Shown here one piece after another: positions 1 to 11,784 of a DNA stretch of 64,000 bases (within the stretch, counting starts at the first letter, position 1; each line of letters begins with the position of its first letter). The notes under the pieces were generated by a model. The model worked only from the letters and a program-made list of their open reading frames with translations, made no database searches and had not been told where the DNA came from. A program made the translations under genes and the position numbers. The DNA is from Panorpa germanica (Eukaryota; Arthropoda; Insecta; Mecoptera; Panorpidae): assembly GCA_963678705.1 (NCBI GenBank), contig OY783221.1, forward strand, positions 13,020,001-13,084,000, given 5' to 3'.

Positions 1-152
1 CTATATATGATGTCATCATCAAAAGAATGCAATCAACCATGCCCTGCGACCGAGAAACAGAGTCGCTGAAAACGTACTAAAAACCAGTTTAGTTTCGTTC
101 GTGCAGATTCGGGTCTAAGGTTTGCAATCAGTCGCATCATGTGCGGAGGACC
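1..152 (-). mobile_element. PIF/Harbinger-like MITE, copy 1 (cut by window edge)
   Basis: This is one end of a MITE family with four copies in the window (also 14,695, 44,371 and 62,934). It shares the terminal GTGCGGAGGACC-type inverted repeat, the inner blocks matching GCAATCAGTCG and the CCCTGCGACCGAGAAAC block with the other copies in reverse orientation. The 5' half lies before position 1. It is non-coding. The superfamily is inferred from the TTA duplications seen at copies 3 and 4. Confidence 0.7.
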
Positions 153-520
153 TAAGCCTGAACTTTTTCTTTAGAGATGTCTTTAAAATAAAGTCTATAG
201 TTTTGAAACGATATGTGAAACGTATAGTCCAGAAGCGTACCGAGGGTGGGACGGCCCAACATTTGCCCCCAAAACGCTTTTTAAATATGACTATATACAA
301 TTGATTTCGCACGGAATTTTAAAAATAAAAGTAGTAATATATACGCTTCAAGGCAATTAAGACTAGATAAAGTTAATTTTGCATAAGAGCTAAAAAGAGA
401 GGTAAATTCATAAAAGCTGCAAAGCAATCGAGACTAATAGATACAATTAATTTCGTGTGGTAGCTAAATTAAACCCCCGCATTAGTCTCGGTGGGCCAAT
501 GGTTAGAACAAATATACGAG

Positions 521-655
521 GGTAATTTGATAATTTAGTGACTTTTTGAAATTCCCGCGCACCTCTCATCAACTGCTATCTATTAATAGACTACTGTTAA
601 ATTTAGAGCAAGCTGCGTCATTTAGTTTGTGTCAGTCATTGAAAGCAGACAACCA
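521..655 (+). repeat. mariner 5'-end fragment
   Basis: This stretch is similar to the leader of the mariner at 10,845, including the stretch around ATTTAGTGACTTTTTGAAAT, the CTATCTATTAATA block and AGCAGACAACC. No transposase reading frame follows, so it is a decayed 5' end only. The remainder of 153-930 shows no gene. Confidence 0.5.
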
Positions 656-930
656 CACATTGAAAGTAGCTATCCGTGCGATGGATGACGCGATTGCGAT
701 TCCATGGTAAAAAATCATAAATTGGTTTAGGAACTGCTGCCCCATCCAGAATATTATTCCTCTGCGACTAATTCCTGTTTCCAAACCTAAACAAATGGCT
801 GGGCGGTTAGAGATTTGGGTTTAAGAAAGAGTTCATCACTGAAACAAGCGCCTCTTTTGAGGGCCGTGATAAAAGCTATTATTTGGAAGTATATAAAAAA
901 AATTATAAATGCTAATTGTAAAAGAGACTA

Positions 931-1184
931 CCCAGTAAACATTTTGGAGTCACTTTGACATCTTATTGAAGATGCGTCATGATTTTTTTGTCCAGAAAGA
1001 GTTCATTTATAGTTCAGTTTCTCACATTTTTTCATATAAAATGTCTACTTTATCGGCTACAGATGACGGAACCACTCCACCTGTCGGAATACAAATGAAG
1101 ATAAAGTTGATGCGAACTATAATTGAAGTGAAATAGTGATAGAAACGTCACTAAATAGGGCACCTCACCAAATTGTTTACTGGG
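931..1184. mobile_element. TA-type MITE with CCCAGTAAAC ends, copy 1
   Basis: A 254-base non-coding element begins CCCAGTAAACATTTTGGAG and ends with the inverse GTTTACTGGG. It has TA on its left side. A second copy lies at 53,526-53,758, where TA flanks both sides. Ends, size and TA target suggest a Tc1/mariner-dependent MITE, which is an inference. Confidence 0.75.
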
Positions 1185-2226
1185 TTTGTTGATAAATAAA
1201 GCTTTTTATTAAACTATCCTTGTACTATGCAGTAATTCATTAATCGAATAAACATAAAATAACCAAAAACAGTGATTGAAAAGATGTTATACTTCATAAA
1301 TAATTCCTGTGTCTTAGCTTCGGAGTAAATTTAAAAAAATCTAAATATTCCCATTACTTTATGTTTTATTTATGAAACAAAATAGTCAGCTCCTATTGAT
1401 ACACCCTATATTTGAATCATGCGAAAAATAGATTTCTACTTAACATGTCCACAAGCTATCTCGATCTCCCGGTGAGAAATCGCTGTAAACATCCCCTCCT
1501 TATGCAGATAATCAGACATTAAAACAAAGCAATTCACCCCTAAACAAAGGGCACCCCGTCGTGTTCGTTGTCATTTGAATATCCTTCAACATTATGTGAC
1601 ACCACAACTTTATTAAATATCCAACAATCCTTTTTACCGCATTCCTTTATCGCGTGATTTATAACCAGATGTGACAAGGAACAAGGTTTATAAATCAAAA
1701 CGCACCCAATGAATCGAAAACATAGAAAAAACAACACCAAAAGGGAGAAGTCAAGTGAGTTATAGAGTCTATTATTGCCTGCTCTCCGTGATAACAAAAA
1801 AAGACAGAAGAGACTGAAGCTGAAACTTGAAGGACCCCGTCACCCCGTCACCCCATCACCCCCTGCCGTTAACGCCCCCACCTTCTACTGATAGGGTCTA
1901 CTGATACGTTGAGCCGTGGGGTCATATGTCAAACAGCGAGGGGAGGCAGGGTAACAGGGAGAAGAGGGAGAACTAAAAATACTGCGGAATAAACAAAGAC
2001 AAAGAGAGATGTCACAGAATTGTCAATGAAATTGATATTCAAATAACCGGCGTAATACGAGTGTCTATAAAGGAACCTACATGGCGCTGTGGGGGGGATT
2101 ACATGATTTCGCTACATTTACAAGCTGCATTAACATCGAGTAATGATGTGCTAAAACGAAGTAATATGATTTGGTAAATAATTTTAGCAGCAGGAGAGTT
2201 AAAACAAATAAGGGACAGCCGGGCCA
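1185..2226. other. gene-free stretch with a C-rich short repeat
   Basis: No coding region is recognised. Around 1,831-1,864 there is a short imperfect tandem repeat of the unit CCGTCACC/CCATCACC, followed by a C-rich tract. A G-rich tract occurs near 1,935-1,970. Small open frames here show no similarity that I recognise. Confidence 0.5.
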
Positions 2227-2890
2227 TTAAGGGTGGGGCGGTGGTTGTTTTAGGATTCAACTATTTTTTTACTTATTTATAATATTGTACAACATATTAA
2301 GTTTATTCTGTAAAAATTTGAAAACGATTGGAGTAAAACTGTCGGAGATATAGAGTTTGAACTCTTCACCTCTCTGGGCTGCTTTCGTGTTACTTTGAAA
2401 CTTTCAAATGCGGTTTCTCACACATAGCTTTTTCAGAGTCGGTGCCCTCTCTAGCTCAAAATCTACTGGACCGATTATTTTCAAATTTTGCATACTCTTT
2501 CGTTACATAAATGCCGAGGTAACTGATTTTATTCATGAAAGATCGATATTTTGACTTCTAAGTGTTGTAAAGAACTTCAATAAAAAAAAACCTGGACAGC
2601 ATTACCTGCAGAAACTTATCAAGTAATGAAATCATTTTGGTTTTTCGATTTCAGAAAATCCAGTGATGAGTTATGAGTGGCACCGTAATGATACTTTTTT
2701 TTATGACGTCTGCGGAGATTCGCTGTCAATGCCTCATTTCTTGATATTTATTTATGAAAATTTCACAAAGTATTCTTCAAATGTCACTTTATCATGTACT
2801 AATTATAGAATAATTATATATTACCTGTGTAGTCAAAAAGCATTATCTAAAATACGCTTCTGTTTTATCGTTTTAACCTAAATCGACATA
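2227..2890. mobile_element. Kolobok-like MITE, older relative of the 62.2-kb copy
   Basis: The element starts at a TTAA followed by GGGTGGGGCGGTGG and runs for about 660 bases. It aligns throughout, in reverse orientation, with the element at 62,200-62,912, including the internal CTGGACCGATT...TTTTGCA region and an ATAAATGCCGA stretch. The right end is eroded. A small open frame at 2,663-2,881 is shared with the 62-kb copy only because the DNA is shared. Confidence 0.65.
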
Positions 2891-3271
2891 TGTTGTTAAT
2901 AAAAAATGCATGCAATACTCATATTTGTATATCAATATCTTGCTTTTATTTTTAATTAATGTTAGAATTAAGATTTCTTTGTCTCAATTCATTTATATTT
3001 TATACCTAGTTCTTTCATATACACTACTCTCTGTGGGCAAACGAAAATATTTCTTATGTAAACATCCTTTGTTTATATGAGTCACTTCTCTAGAGTTCGA
3101 CACTACGCATTTGGTCCTAATTCGTTCTTATCGCTTCAACACTCAAACCTACAGCACGCTTACCCTTTTGGTGCATAAACATAAAATAATAATTACACAT
3201 ATTTATATTTATAACTTAAACCGCGAGTTACATTTACCCAGTGCCGTAACTAGTATTCTTATTAACTAAAG

Positions 3272-4342
3272 CAGCGGTTCTCAAAGTGAGGGCGCGACCC
3301 CTAAGGGGGGCGCAAAGAAGGCAATGAAAATTAATTAAATTTACTTACAAAATAATAAAGCAAACTTTTTATTTTTAAAATTACAACAAGTGTATAATTT
3401 TTAGTCGTTTTAACGTCGTAAGAGTGCCGAACATTTTATTTTGTTTAGTTTATCAGAAAATACAGAAAAAAGCGTGAAAAAAGGTGAAAAGCTTCGATGA
3501 AGCTAAGTTTGTACGAGGGCGGTCTGAAAAGTGACAATTTGGAGCTATTTCCTAATCTTAAAATTATGATTGAAGAAATGGATCTCAAAACTATTCCAAT
3601 CAATACAAAGAAATGCTTTCTTAAACACTTAGAAATCCTCAAATCTCGTTTTGAAAAATATTTTAATGGGAACTTGGATGGTTTGGCATGGATTCAAAAC
3701 CCGTTCAAACCATCAGTCGATGAGTGCTCCCTCAACATGAAGGAAAAAGAAAATCTCATTGACCTCCAAGGTGACACTGGGTTTGAAATGAAGTTTAAAG
3801 AATCTTCTCTCACATCCTTCTGGATTGGTGTACAAAAGGAACACCCAATTTTGAGTGAAAGGGCATTGAAAATACTCACTCCATTCGCCACCAATTATTC
3901 TTATGAAACTGGGTTTTCTGCTCTAGCTGCCATGAAGAGTAAATATCGCTCAGGACTGGATGTGACCAAGGAACTCAGAGTAGCGTTATCAGAACTAACA
4001 CCGCGTTTCAAGAAACTATGCGCAGAAAAAAAACAAGCACATCCTTCACACTGAAGCTCTTTTTATTATTATTGCTTTGAGTTACAAATAACAATTATGT
4101 ACTATAGTAGCTAAAATACCTACATAAATTGTAATTGTTTGTATAGAATTTGTTGTTTGATTACGATTAAACCTATTGCCCCATTACAGTATGCATAGAA
4201 TGTGCAAAACTTAACTAAATAAAAATTGATTGTAAAATGTCAAATGCGACTCCCTCATAATATATAGTACGCTTACATGTAGGGGGGCCCGGCTTACAGC
4301 TGGATTATGCAGGGGGCTCGAAGTAAAAAGTTTGAGAACCGC
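3272..4342 (+). mobile_element. hAT DNA transposon, internally deleted
   Basis: The element is bounded by inverted repeats CAGCGGTTCTCAAA at the left and TTTGAGAACCGC at the right, the usual style of hAT ends. It carries a transposase remnant at 3,497-4,054. Only 1.07 kb remains, compared with 2.5 kb or more for autonomous hATs. The sequence without the insertion exists at 42.17 kb. Only a 3-base AAG repeat is evident at the borders, so one end may have lost bases, since hAT normally duplicates 8. Confidence 0.85.
3497..4054 (+). CDS. hAT transposase C-terminal remnant (ZBED5/SCAND3-like), 185 aa
   Basis: This is an intact open frame inside the hAT element. Residues ~10-60 resemble the helical region of ZBED5/SCAND3-type hAT transposases (LELFPNL, then FLKHLEILKSRFEKYF). 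Residues ~108-180 are the hAT C-terminal dimerisation region, with the recognisable order FWIGVQKEHPILSERALKIL, then ETGFSALAAMKSKYR, then LRVALSELTPRF. The N-terminal BED zinc finger and most of the RNase-H-like catalytic core are absent, so it cannot be a working transposase. The start at 3,497 is the first ATG in frame after the deletion point. It could be a neutral remnant or a domesticated fragment. Nothing in the sequence favours domestication. Confidence 0.75.
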   Translation: MKLSLYEGGLKSDNLELFPNLKIMIEEMDLKTIPINTKKCFLKHLEILKSRFEKYFNGNLDGLAWIQNPFKPSVDECSLNMKEKENLIDLQGDTGFEMKFKESSLTSFWIGVQKEHPILSERALKILTPFATNYSYETGFSALAAMKSKYRSGLDVTKELRVALSELTPRFKKLCAEKKQAHPSH

Positions 4343-4591
4343 AAGTATTTAATCAATTTATATGTAATTCAATAGTGTAGTTTAAAATAAATGTAATCTA
4401 AAAAAGTTCTGATGTTTTGCTGTGTCTTTTGATATAAATAAAAAATTGCTATTAATTACTTAATATCTAAAAGGCGCCAACTAAGCTATTAACACGAACT
4501 GAGCGACATTTGCCGTTCGAGAACTTGGACACCGCCGACAGATCGCAGATACGCCTTAGCAGCTTATAGATCTCTATAAGGTCCAAACTCC

Positions 4592-5870
4592 ACAACCATA
4601 TGTATTTCATAAATATTAAAGACACCTCTTTAAAAAATAAGTTCACGAGCCCATTATATATTTTACAAGTTAATAAAGCAATTGACATCTCATTATGTAA
4701 AAGTAAGATCAAGAACAAAGGGTAAGGAGGTCGTCATCTTGAAATTAAAATAGGTAAATATAACGATAAAATATGTAAGATAACAAAATGTTTTGCTTAC
4801 CTAACGAAGATTTCCAAGCGAGTCAGCCTTCTTCTTCAAAAATAAAAACACCTAAGAAAAGTTAAATTTTAGGACATATTTTAGAATACAATCATTCCAG
4901 AAGTCATAACATTTTCAATCTTCATACATGAAAATTCAGCCTGTGTATGTTTGTGCTCGCAAAACTTGAAAAATAGTCGATCGATTGACTTGAAATTTTG
5001 ACATAACGTTGCATTCGAATATGCATGCAGATCAGGGAGGTTGCCTACACAAAACGGTTTACAATTATGTTATAGAATAAAACTGTGGTCTGATGGAAAA
5101 TAAATAAAATATATGCTTCCTGCAAAAATCGTCTGGCATAAAATCAATGGCGGAAATGGGTCAGATGAGACGTGCTTCTTCTTCGTACGGTTAAAGAAGA
5201 TAAGCCAAACCCTTTCCGGTTATAATACTCGAGTACATCGAGAGATTTGATCCGATATATACAGAGAATAAAATTGGACTTGGAATGATAATATAATAAT
5301 AAAACAACTAGATACAGCGGTTATTTCACTTATTATTATTTTTTTTTGTAAATTTTATTTTAGCATATAACACATCTTAGGAATTGTAAATTTTTAATCA
5401 AATTTATGTGTTGCTTTTAAAATCAAAGACTTTTATTTTAGTAATTAACATACTCTTTATAATAATTACACTGTTTAAATTTGTCAATTTCTTTTTATCT
5501 AGTTTTATAATAACCTAACATTATGCACAGTGAGTTCTGTCAACTCCAAATATCAAATGTGTTGGCCGTTGGCACACACTGTAATAAAAGTAGCTATAAG
5601 TAATATATACAGTTAGCTCATCTGATCAGAAAGCAGTTCTAATATCTCTGGTCAGTGTTACCAACTAAAGAACTATAATTTCTTTACAAGCATATTGTAA
5701 TTATTTCATTTTTTAGCAATGTTAGAACGTTAATGTTAAAAAAATTTAGCAATGTGTAAGTTCATTATAAGTCCCGGTTTTACCGGAACAGTCCCGGTGA
5801 AGTATTATTTCTGTTCACAAGAATTTGATAGGGAAGTTCGTAAACTGAAAAACATTAGGTATTAAATATT
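4592..5870. other. gene-free AT-rich stretch
   Basis: No coding region, RNA gene or bounded element is recognised. A short stretch with repeated CCCGGT and ACCGG words near 5,774-5,800 is the only visible local structure. Confidence 0.4.
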
Positions 5871-5874
5871 GTTT

Positions 5875-6495
5875 AATAATTTATTGGAGGCAGAGAGGAG
5901 AAGAGAAGGAGGCGCAAGTGTGGAAGAGAGCTAAGGAGAAGGGATAAGGAGATACAACAACAGGATAGATCGAAAAAAGCAACTACAATACAAGATATAA
6001 AATGATTTGGGAAAGTAAGATACCTCAGTACCTTATAGAAAAAGATATAAAACACATAAGAAGGACAGCAAGGTTTAGATTGGGAAATGAGGAAAAAGGA
6101 AACAGATACTGGGAAAGTAGAGAGGAAAGAATGTGTAGAGTGTGCGGAACGGAGGACGAAACACTGGAGCACATTAAGTTTGAGTGTAAGGAAAAAGTAG
6201 TGAGCGAAATGAATATTGGACAGCTATTAAAGGGAGGCAGTGAAGGAAAGAGGTGGATGGCGGAAATAGAAAAAAAGAAAGAAAAAACAGGACAATAAAT
6301 AAGCTCGTGGCTGGGTTGCATAAGGAGCATGAAGAGAGAGGAAGTACTAAAAGTAGTAGTAAAAGTCTAGAATAGTTTAAGTTTAAGTTTTTAACGTTGA
6401 ATTTATATGAAATGCATTAAGAAATATAATAATGTAGATTGTAAAGCCGAAAGGCACACAATTAATATAATAAATAATAATAATAATATAAAGAC
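5875..6495 (+). mobile_element. I-type LINE, 3' end of ORF2 and tail
   Basis: The last ~100 codons of a non-LTR retrotransposon ORF2 end at 6,298. They contain CRVCGTEDETLEHIKFEC, the C-terminal zinc-knuckle signature of jockey/I/R1-type LINEs, preceded by RYWESREERM. A Lys/Arg-rich stretch upstream (5,890-6,000) matches the copy at 22.5 kb. The tail ends in TAA repeats near 6,465-6,492, as in I-type elements. Everything upstream of the C-terminal region is missing, which is normal 5' truncation. Related pieces lie at 22,450-22,990 and 60,320-60,760. Confidence 0.75.
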
Positions 6496-6499
6496 ATAA

Positions 6500-7500
6500 A
6501 ATTAGTTTTAATAAATACAATAATTTATATTAAATAAAGATAGTAAGTATTACAAAATAATGTATATTACTGACGCTTGACGCATGATTTCACAAGTTCA
6601 AAATGACATTTAAGATTAAAACCTTAAATTAAAACTAAAAACAGTGAGTGGGAATGGGGCTTTAATCAATTTAACTTGATAACAATCAAATCCAGAGAAT
6701 AAAAGTATAACTCTGATCCGGGGAAACATCAATGCTTGCTGTCAAAAACTAACAAGCAAAAAATGGCAACATTTGTCTCGCTTATATCTCAAAATCTATA
6801 AATAAAGTTTAATGTATAACTTTATTTTTTGTATTTATCTCACATGGTAGGTACAATGAGGCTGAAACAACTGGAATTTATTTTACCTGTCACAAGAACA
6901 ATAACAAATAATTTAACATAGAATATTTTGATAAGTCTGTTTGTTTATTCACTTCAAGGAACACGTACTGATATGGGTGAGGTTCACAGTCTTTGGAGCT
7001 ACAGGTAAAACAAACAAGAACGCCTCCAAGCGTCACCCAAGACAAGTGCTTACAGTTACAGTTTGATAAAGTAAACAGCGGTACTAAATTAAATTAATTG
7101 AAAATGGTTACGCAGTGTAAATAACGCCGTGGAGGTAGGCAACCAGAGTAACATCATCAAACTAATTATTACTGTAACTGAGACCACAAATGGAAGTTTG
7201 CGAGAGCGCGGTCTTCCTCAAACCAAAATAGCAGAATAGTTTAAACAAACTAGTGCTGGCTGCTGGCTGCTGAGTGCCAAATGTCAATGTTAGCTGTCGA
7301 CTGTCGTCTGTCAACATCGTTAATGTGATTGCTTTACGTTTTACGTGTATTATATATTTCATAAATACAGTGGCGCACTAACTTAAACGTGCCTCTTGTC
7401 GGTTAAGTAAAGTAAATATATATTGCTTCAATGTATATATATCTTATAACAAGAGATCTCAAAGCTCACAGACCTATGTCGTTTTAGCCTTGGCTGCGGA
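6500..7500. other. gene-free stretch
   Basis: AT-rich sequence with no recognisable gene. CAGTGGCGCAC at 7,369 looks like the beginning of a hAT-type terminal repeat, but I could not find a convincing partner end with a matching 8-base duplication. Confidence 0.35.
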
Positions 7501-7559
7501 GACGGTAAAAAACTTCAGACTTCGACTCCGAATAATTTTGTTCATTCGACTCCGATCAA

Positions 7560-7775
7560 AATAAATACTAATGCCAGCAGTTCACTCTGGCCGAGACAGG
7601 CTAGGATCGAATATGTGCAGCAGCTCTTGCCTCGTGTTGACCATTCTCGCGTGGTCTCGGGTGCCTAGCCTCGCCGAGATCGAGTGTGTACTGTAGTCAG
7701 TGCCTTTGCCATTGCAAAGCTTCGCGCAGCAGAACTTTGCGAGGCTCCGGGGCTGCAGATCCTTGCAAGGCACTT
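7560..7775. other. local GC-rich island, unassigned
   Basis: About 210 bases are clearly richer in G and C than the surroundings and contain inversely related words such as GACAGGCTAGG and CCTAGCCTCGCCGAGATCG. No credible coding frame or RNA gene is seen. It is probably part of a transposon terminal or subterminal region. Confidence 0.3.
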
Positions 7776-8053
7776 GTTCTTTGTGTAATTTATGTAAATT
7801 GAAAGTAAGTATTTTTGATGATGATTGACGAGAATTGCAAAAATTATAAATAATTAAACGTAGAGTTTTAAAGTTTTATATTGGAAGATTTATAAAAGTC
7901 AACAAGCACAAAGACGACAAATATTAATGATGATAAACTAAGATACATATATGTCTTAAAAGATAAAGGCAAGGATTCAAGTGAGATTTCTAAAGCGCAA
8001 GGCGAGAGATTCAAATACATATATAATAACGAATTTTTCTATTTGGATTGTTT

Positions 8054-8110
8054 CTCGAGAGTGCGAGGCCCCTGGCGGTTGCCCTGCTCCCACCCCCTAA
8101 GGCCGCCTCT
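8054..8110. repeat. possible hAT-type terminus
   Basis: A GC-rich run ending CCGCCTCTG reads on the minus strand as CAGAGGCGGCCTTAGGGGG, in the style of a hAT terminal inverted repeat. The opposite end was not found, so this is a single-end call. Confidence 0.35.
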
Positions 8111-8252
8111 GACTGTAGATTTTGACTCGCGTTGGCTTGCCTCGGTTGATGATCGGTCTTTTGGCACAAATCAAAGAAAATGAGAGGTGAGACCAATAGC
8201 CATGTTTATTCTCGGCACATCGACAAATGTCTCGACATGGAGATGTTTTGTA

Positions 8253-8253
<1 letters not shown>

Positions 8254-8317
<64 letters not shown>
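8254..8317. repeat. (AT)n microsatellite
   Basis: This is a 64-base run of AT dinucleotides followed by a short interrupted continuation to about 8,336. Open frames crossing it are artefacts of the repeat. Confidence 0.95.
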
Positions 8318-8318
<1 letters not shown>

Positions 8319-9439
8319 GAGTATATATATAATATACCCGCCGCTTAACACAGTCTTGTTATTTAAGGTTTGTCTAACACAAAAAAATGTTGTCGGTTGC
8401 GTGAATGATTTTACCTAATAAGTAATGTTTTGTGAGCTATTTTTTCTGCTTTTTTAGAAGTAAATCTACCCTTTTACGCATTACCGTACTCATAAAACTT
8501 GTTAAGGACGTCACGTAAACAATTTTACATACTTTACAAAGTCCTCTGAACAATTTTTCGTATTTAAAAAAAAAGTCTTCCCTCTTGTTCATTAACATTA
8601 TCATAAAATTATTTATGAAGATTCTTTATGGTTCATAAAAAGTAAAAAACACTATCAATGATATGTTGTTGTTTTTAAATAAGGTATACAATTAGATTAA
8701 TTTTACCTATATTAAGTATTAATGGTTTTATTTAAGATAAAAAATTACATGAATGTAATGTAACTCTTAAATTTTGTGTTTAGCGGGTTTGAGTTCAAAT
8801 TAAAATTGAAACGAATCTAAATTTTACTCTTACTAAAAGCCATAATATATTAGGATTCCATTTAATAAGGTCCATTTAAAGTTATCTCAGGTTCCATTAG
8901 GGTCTAGTATATATTTGCGACTGATTCTTTATGTCCAGTGTAAATTTATCTTATACCCTATTAAATACAGTGTAAATTGGGTATAGTTATTTGGTAAAGA
9001 TTGGGTTGTGGTCGTCTTTTTGGAGAAGTTACGTACTATTGTCCATTTTTCTCATAGGTTACACTTTAATTTGGGCTCTGAACAATATCTTAAATTTATA
9101 GAGAATAAATAGTGTAATATTTAGATAAGAACATATTCGTACTTGCTAGCTTGAAAGCGTGGCCATTTTTCAGGTAATGAGTGCAAAAAATACGTAAAAA
9201 CCTCATCTACGTGAAAGTATGATAGCTGGTTTTTATATATGTTTTACAAAATATTATAAAAAACAACATTCATTATTTCCAGACTCCTTCCATGAGCACT
9301 AACTTGCGCCAGACGAATTTTTAATACTTTTCCTTACCTTGTTCATTTACGCATCGGCAGTTTACCTAATTTGTTTAATAGCTTTAAAGCGTCTGTCGGA
9401 CTATTAGGACTACAACTGCATAAACAATGCTGACTAATG

Positions 9440-9735
9440 AACAGGAACCAATATAGACTTATGGGTTAGACTTTGGGGTACATTAACTAACTCAAACATT
9501 GAGAACTTACAAAGATTTCAATCCCAAACATAACGCATGATTGTAAATGCACCATGGTATATCACAAACGAAAGACTGCACCACCTACATACCTACAGTG
9601 AGACAAGAATTTCGAACGGTGAAATACAAAAACCGAGTTGTGCCATTCAAATACATTAGTGACCAACCTAATGGAAGACAGGACTATCTTCAGCAGACTG
9701 AAGAGAAGCATGTCTCAGGACTTAATTAAATGAAA
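9440..9735 (+). mobile_element. jockey LINE fragment
   Basis: The frames read LWGTLTNSNIENLQRFQSQT, then MIVNAPWYITNERLHH, then IPTVRQEF. This order is characteristic of the region downstream of the reverse transcriptase in jockey-clade elements. A stop and at least one frameshift interrupt it. It is the same region as 12,190-12,480 but a different lineage. Confidence 0.7.
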
Positions 9736-9839
9736 TAATAAATAGGTTGTGTTACTGGAGACATACCGTGCATGTTGAAATTTATTGTTAAATATCTATA
9801 TGACAGATCACAATATAAATAAATTTTATAGAAAAAAAT

Positions 9840-9895
9840 ACTATATGTACAACTATCAAGATTACTGCAATAAGACAATCATCATCCATATCCAT
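9840..9895 (+). repeat. fragment similar to the start of the 50.1-kb LTR-like unit
   Basis: The words GTACAACTATCAAG and TGCAATAAGA are shared with 50,125-50,180. The match stops after about 50 bases. It is a small relic of the same dispersed unit. Confidence 0.35.
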
Positions 9896-10844
9896 ATCTG
9901 TCAAATTTTATAGAGATCGCAAACTGTTGTAGAAGAGAGACGGCGATAGATAGGGGATAGAGTATTAACACGGACATGACGTCAAATGTTCTTTTTAATT
10001 TTTTTGTATTGTTTTGTCTCTTTAAATATTTATTTTAATATCTTATTTTTTCTACATAACATTGTATCTATAAATAAAATAACATTAAGCAATGATTCAC
10101 AACCCAATTTAAGTTCTATTTCTTTATCATTAGTTTCATAGTATATTTTACAAAGACACAAAATGTTATTTTTTAATATATTCAAAGAAAGTTTTATCAT
10201 TTCAACGTACTCAATAAAAATCAGTGATAAGGAAATGACAAGCCGCAAGCAAACACTTTGAATAGCATTAAAACGTTAGTGTACTGGTGGAAGCTAGTTA
10301 TCAGGCGTATATAGGCATGTCGGTGTAGGGTTCACCGCCTGAAATATGTTCAAATATTGTTACATGAAGCTAGTCAGCCTATGTTATATAGTATACGTAC
10401 ATAGTACGTAACGTACGTACGGTTTACGGACAACTGAGATAGGGTGATTTATTTGTAAAACGTTTCGTGTAAATGTGGTAGCGGGCGTTCAGGCGTCAAG
10501 CATTCTAGAACGATGTCTCTAGATGTATACACATCTAAAGTGCTTTACATTAACCCTATACGACATAGCTACGACATAGTGGTTATATAACAAGCTCCTA
10601 AATAAACACTATATCATCCTGGTGTTGTAAATAAAAATACAGCAACGCTATTGGGAAAACACACTACTTGTATATCCAATTTTCAAGTTTCGTCTGGTTC
10701 CATATAAAATGCGAGACTGAGTTTCGATTATCCGGACGGCCTATTATAACTCATGTTAACAAAACCACGTAGGTCAGCTTAGTTAATAATTAACCCGGAC
10801 GTGTTTTCGCTTTATGTATTTTAGCATAGGCCTATTATCCTACA

Positions 10845-11270
10845 ATGGTAGTTTAATAAGTTAGTGACCTTTTCAATTTTCCACGCAATAACTTTAAATG
10901 CAACATTTTTTCCGTCAACTGTCATCTATTAATACACTATTGACAAATTTTGAGCAAGCCATTAAAAGCAGACAACCTCGTGACTTTTAACGAAAATGGA
11001 AAAAAGTGAATTTCGTGTGCTGATTAAACATTATTTTTTCGTAAAAAAATCATCAGCGAAAGCAAGGCAAGGCTTTATAAATACAATGGGGACTCTGCAC
11101 CATCAATTTCAATAGTAAAGAAGACGTTTACTAAGATCCATTGTGGTTGTACCGGCACAAGTGACGCCGAACGTTCAGGTCGCCCAAAAGAGATCGTCAC
11201 GCCAGAAATAGTCGATAAAATCCATAGAATGATTTTGGACGATCGGAGAATGAAAGTGGCTTTACAAGAA
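10845..11270 (+). mobile_element. mariner transposon, 5' part
   Basis: A leader is followed by a transposase start at 10,996 reading MEKSEFRVLIKHYFF, the N-terminal helix-turn-helix start of a mariner transposase. It continues in shifted frames through the equivalents of GTSDAERSGRP and TPEIVDKIHRMILDDRR. The catalytic D,D34D part and the 3' inverted repeat are absent. Several frameshifts and a 3' truncation make it a relic. Confidence 0.8.
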
Positions 11271-11784
11271 AGACATCTAACATTTAATTAATTAATTTAG
11301 TACTTATCGTTTACTAATTTGCTATTAAAATATCTTTGAAAGTAGTTTGGATGGAAATCCATTTTTCTTAAGAATTTTATAAAATTAACGTATAGTTGTA
11401 AAAAATAGAAAGAAATTTTTCACAGATTCTGAAGCGTGATATTTACAAATAAAGTGCATATAATAAACATGTAACAGGCCGATAAAGTATCAAAAGAAAA
11501 TGCATAGTTTCATGAATATCTGAAAAGCCGTTCTTAGGAATGCTAAAAAAACTAAAATTTAATAAAACAAAGAATTAGGAAAATTAGAAATGAAAATTAT
11601 TTTTTTATCGATTTGTTGAAAACATATAAATATTTTAAGTTAACATTTAAAAAAAATAACAGCCGTGTAGAGTGTGATTGTATAGTGATGTGCATAGTGT
11701 AATTGTATTAGTGCGTGTCTGCATATGAAAATTTCTATGTACTCGAGTACAGTCTCCAAAAGAAAAATTAGTTTTCCATTACCC

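Larger units (their letters stand above)
2910..4591 (-). repeat. dispersed repeat block (family R), interrupted by a hAT
   Basis: The sequence outside the hAT (2,910-3,271 and 4,343-4,591) aligns in reverse orientation with 41,911-42,541, which is one continuous 631-base block. The block is bounded at 4,591 by GGAGTTTGGACC (on the minus strand) and at 2,910 by ATGCAATA. It has no recognisable coding capacity. At 42 kb the block lies inside a mariner, so it was probably mobile itself. Its superfamily is unknown. Confidence 0.7.

Noticed and set aside
2663-2881. A peptide conserved between 2.66-2.88 kb and 62.2-62.4 kb (SLSMPHF, IFIYENF) as a small duplicated gene.
   Set aside because: The similarity extends over the whole ~690-base TTAA-flanked element on both sides of the frame, so it is explained by the MITE.
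6025-6330. 101-codon minus-strand frame.
   Set aside because: Antisense shadow of the LINE ORF2 C-terminus on the + strand.
7369-8110. A complete hAT element from CAGTGGCGCAC to CCGCCTCTG.
   Set aside because: The two ends match only over a few bases and the flanking 8-mers differ, so only a possible right end was kept.
8097-8351. Open frame rich in Tyr-Ile repeats.
   Set aside because: It is translation of the (AT)n microsatellite.
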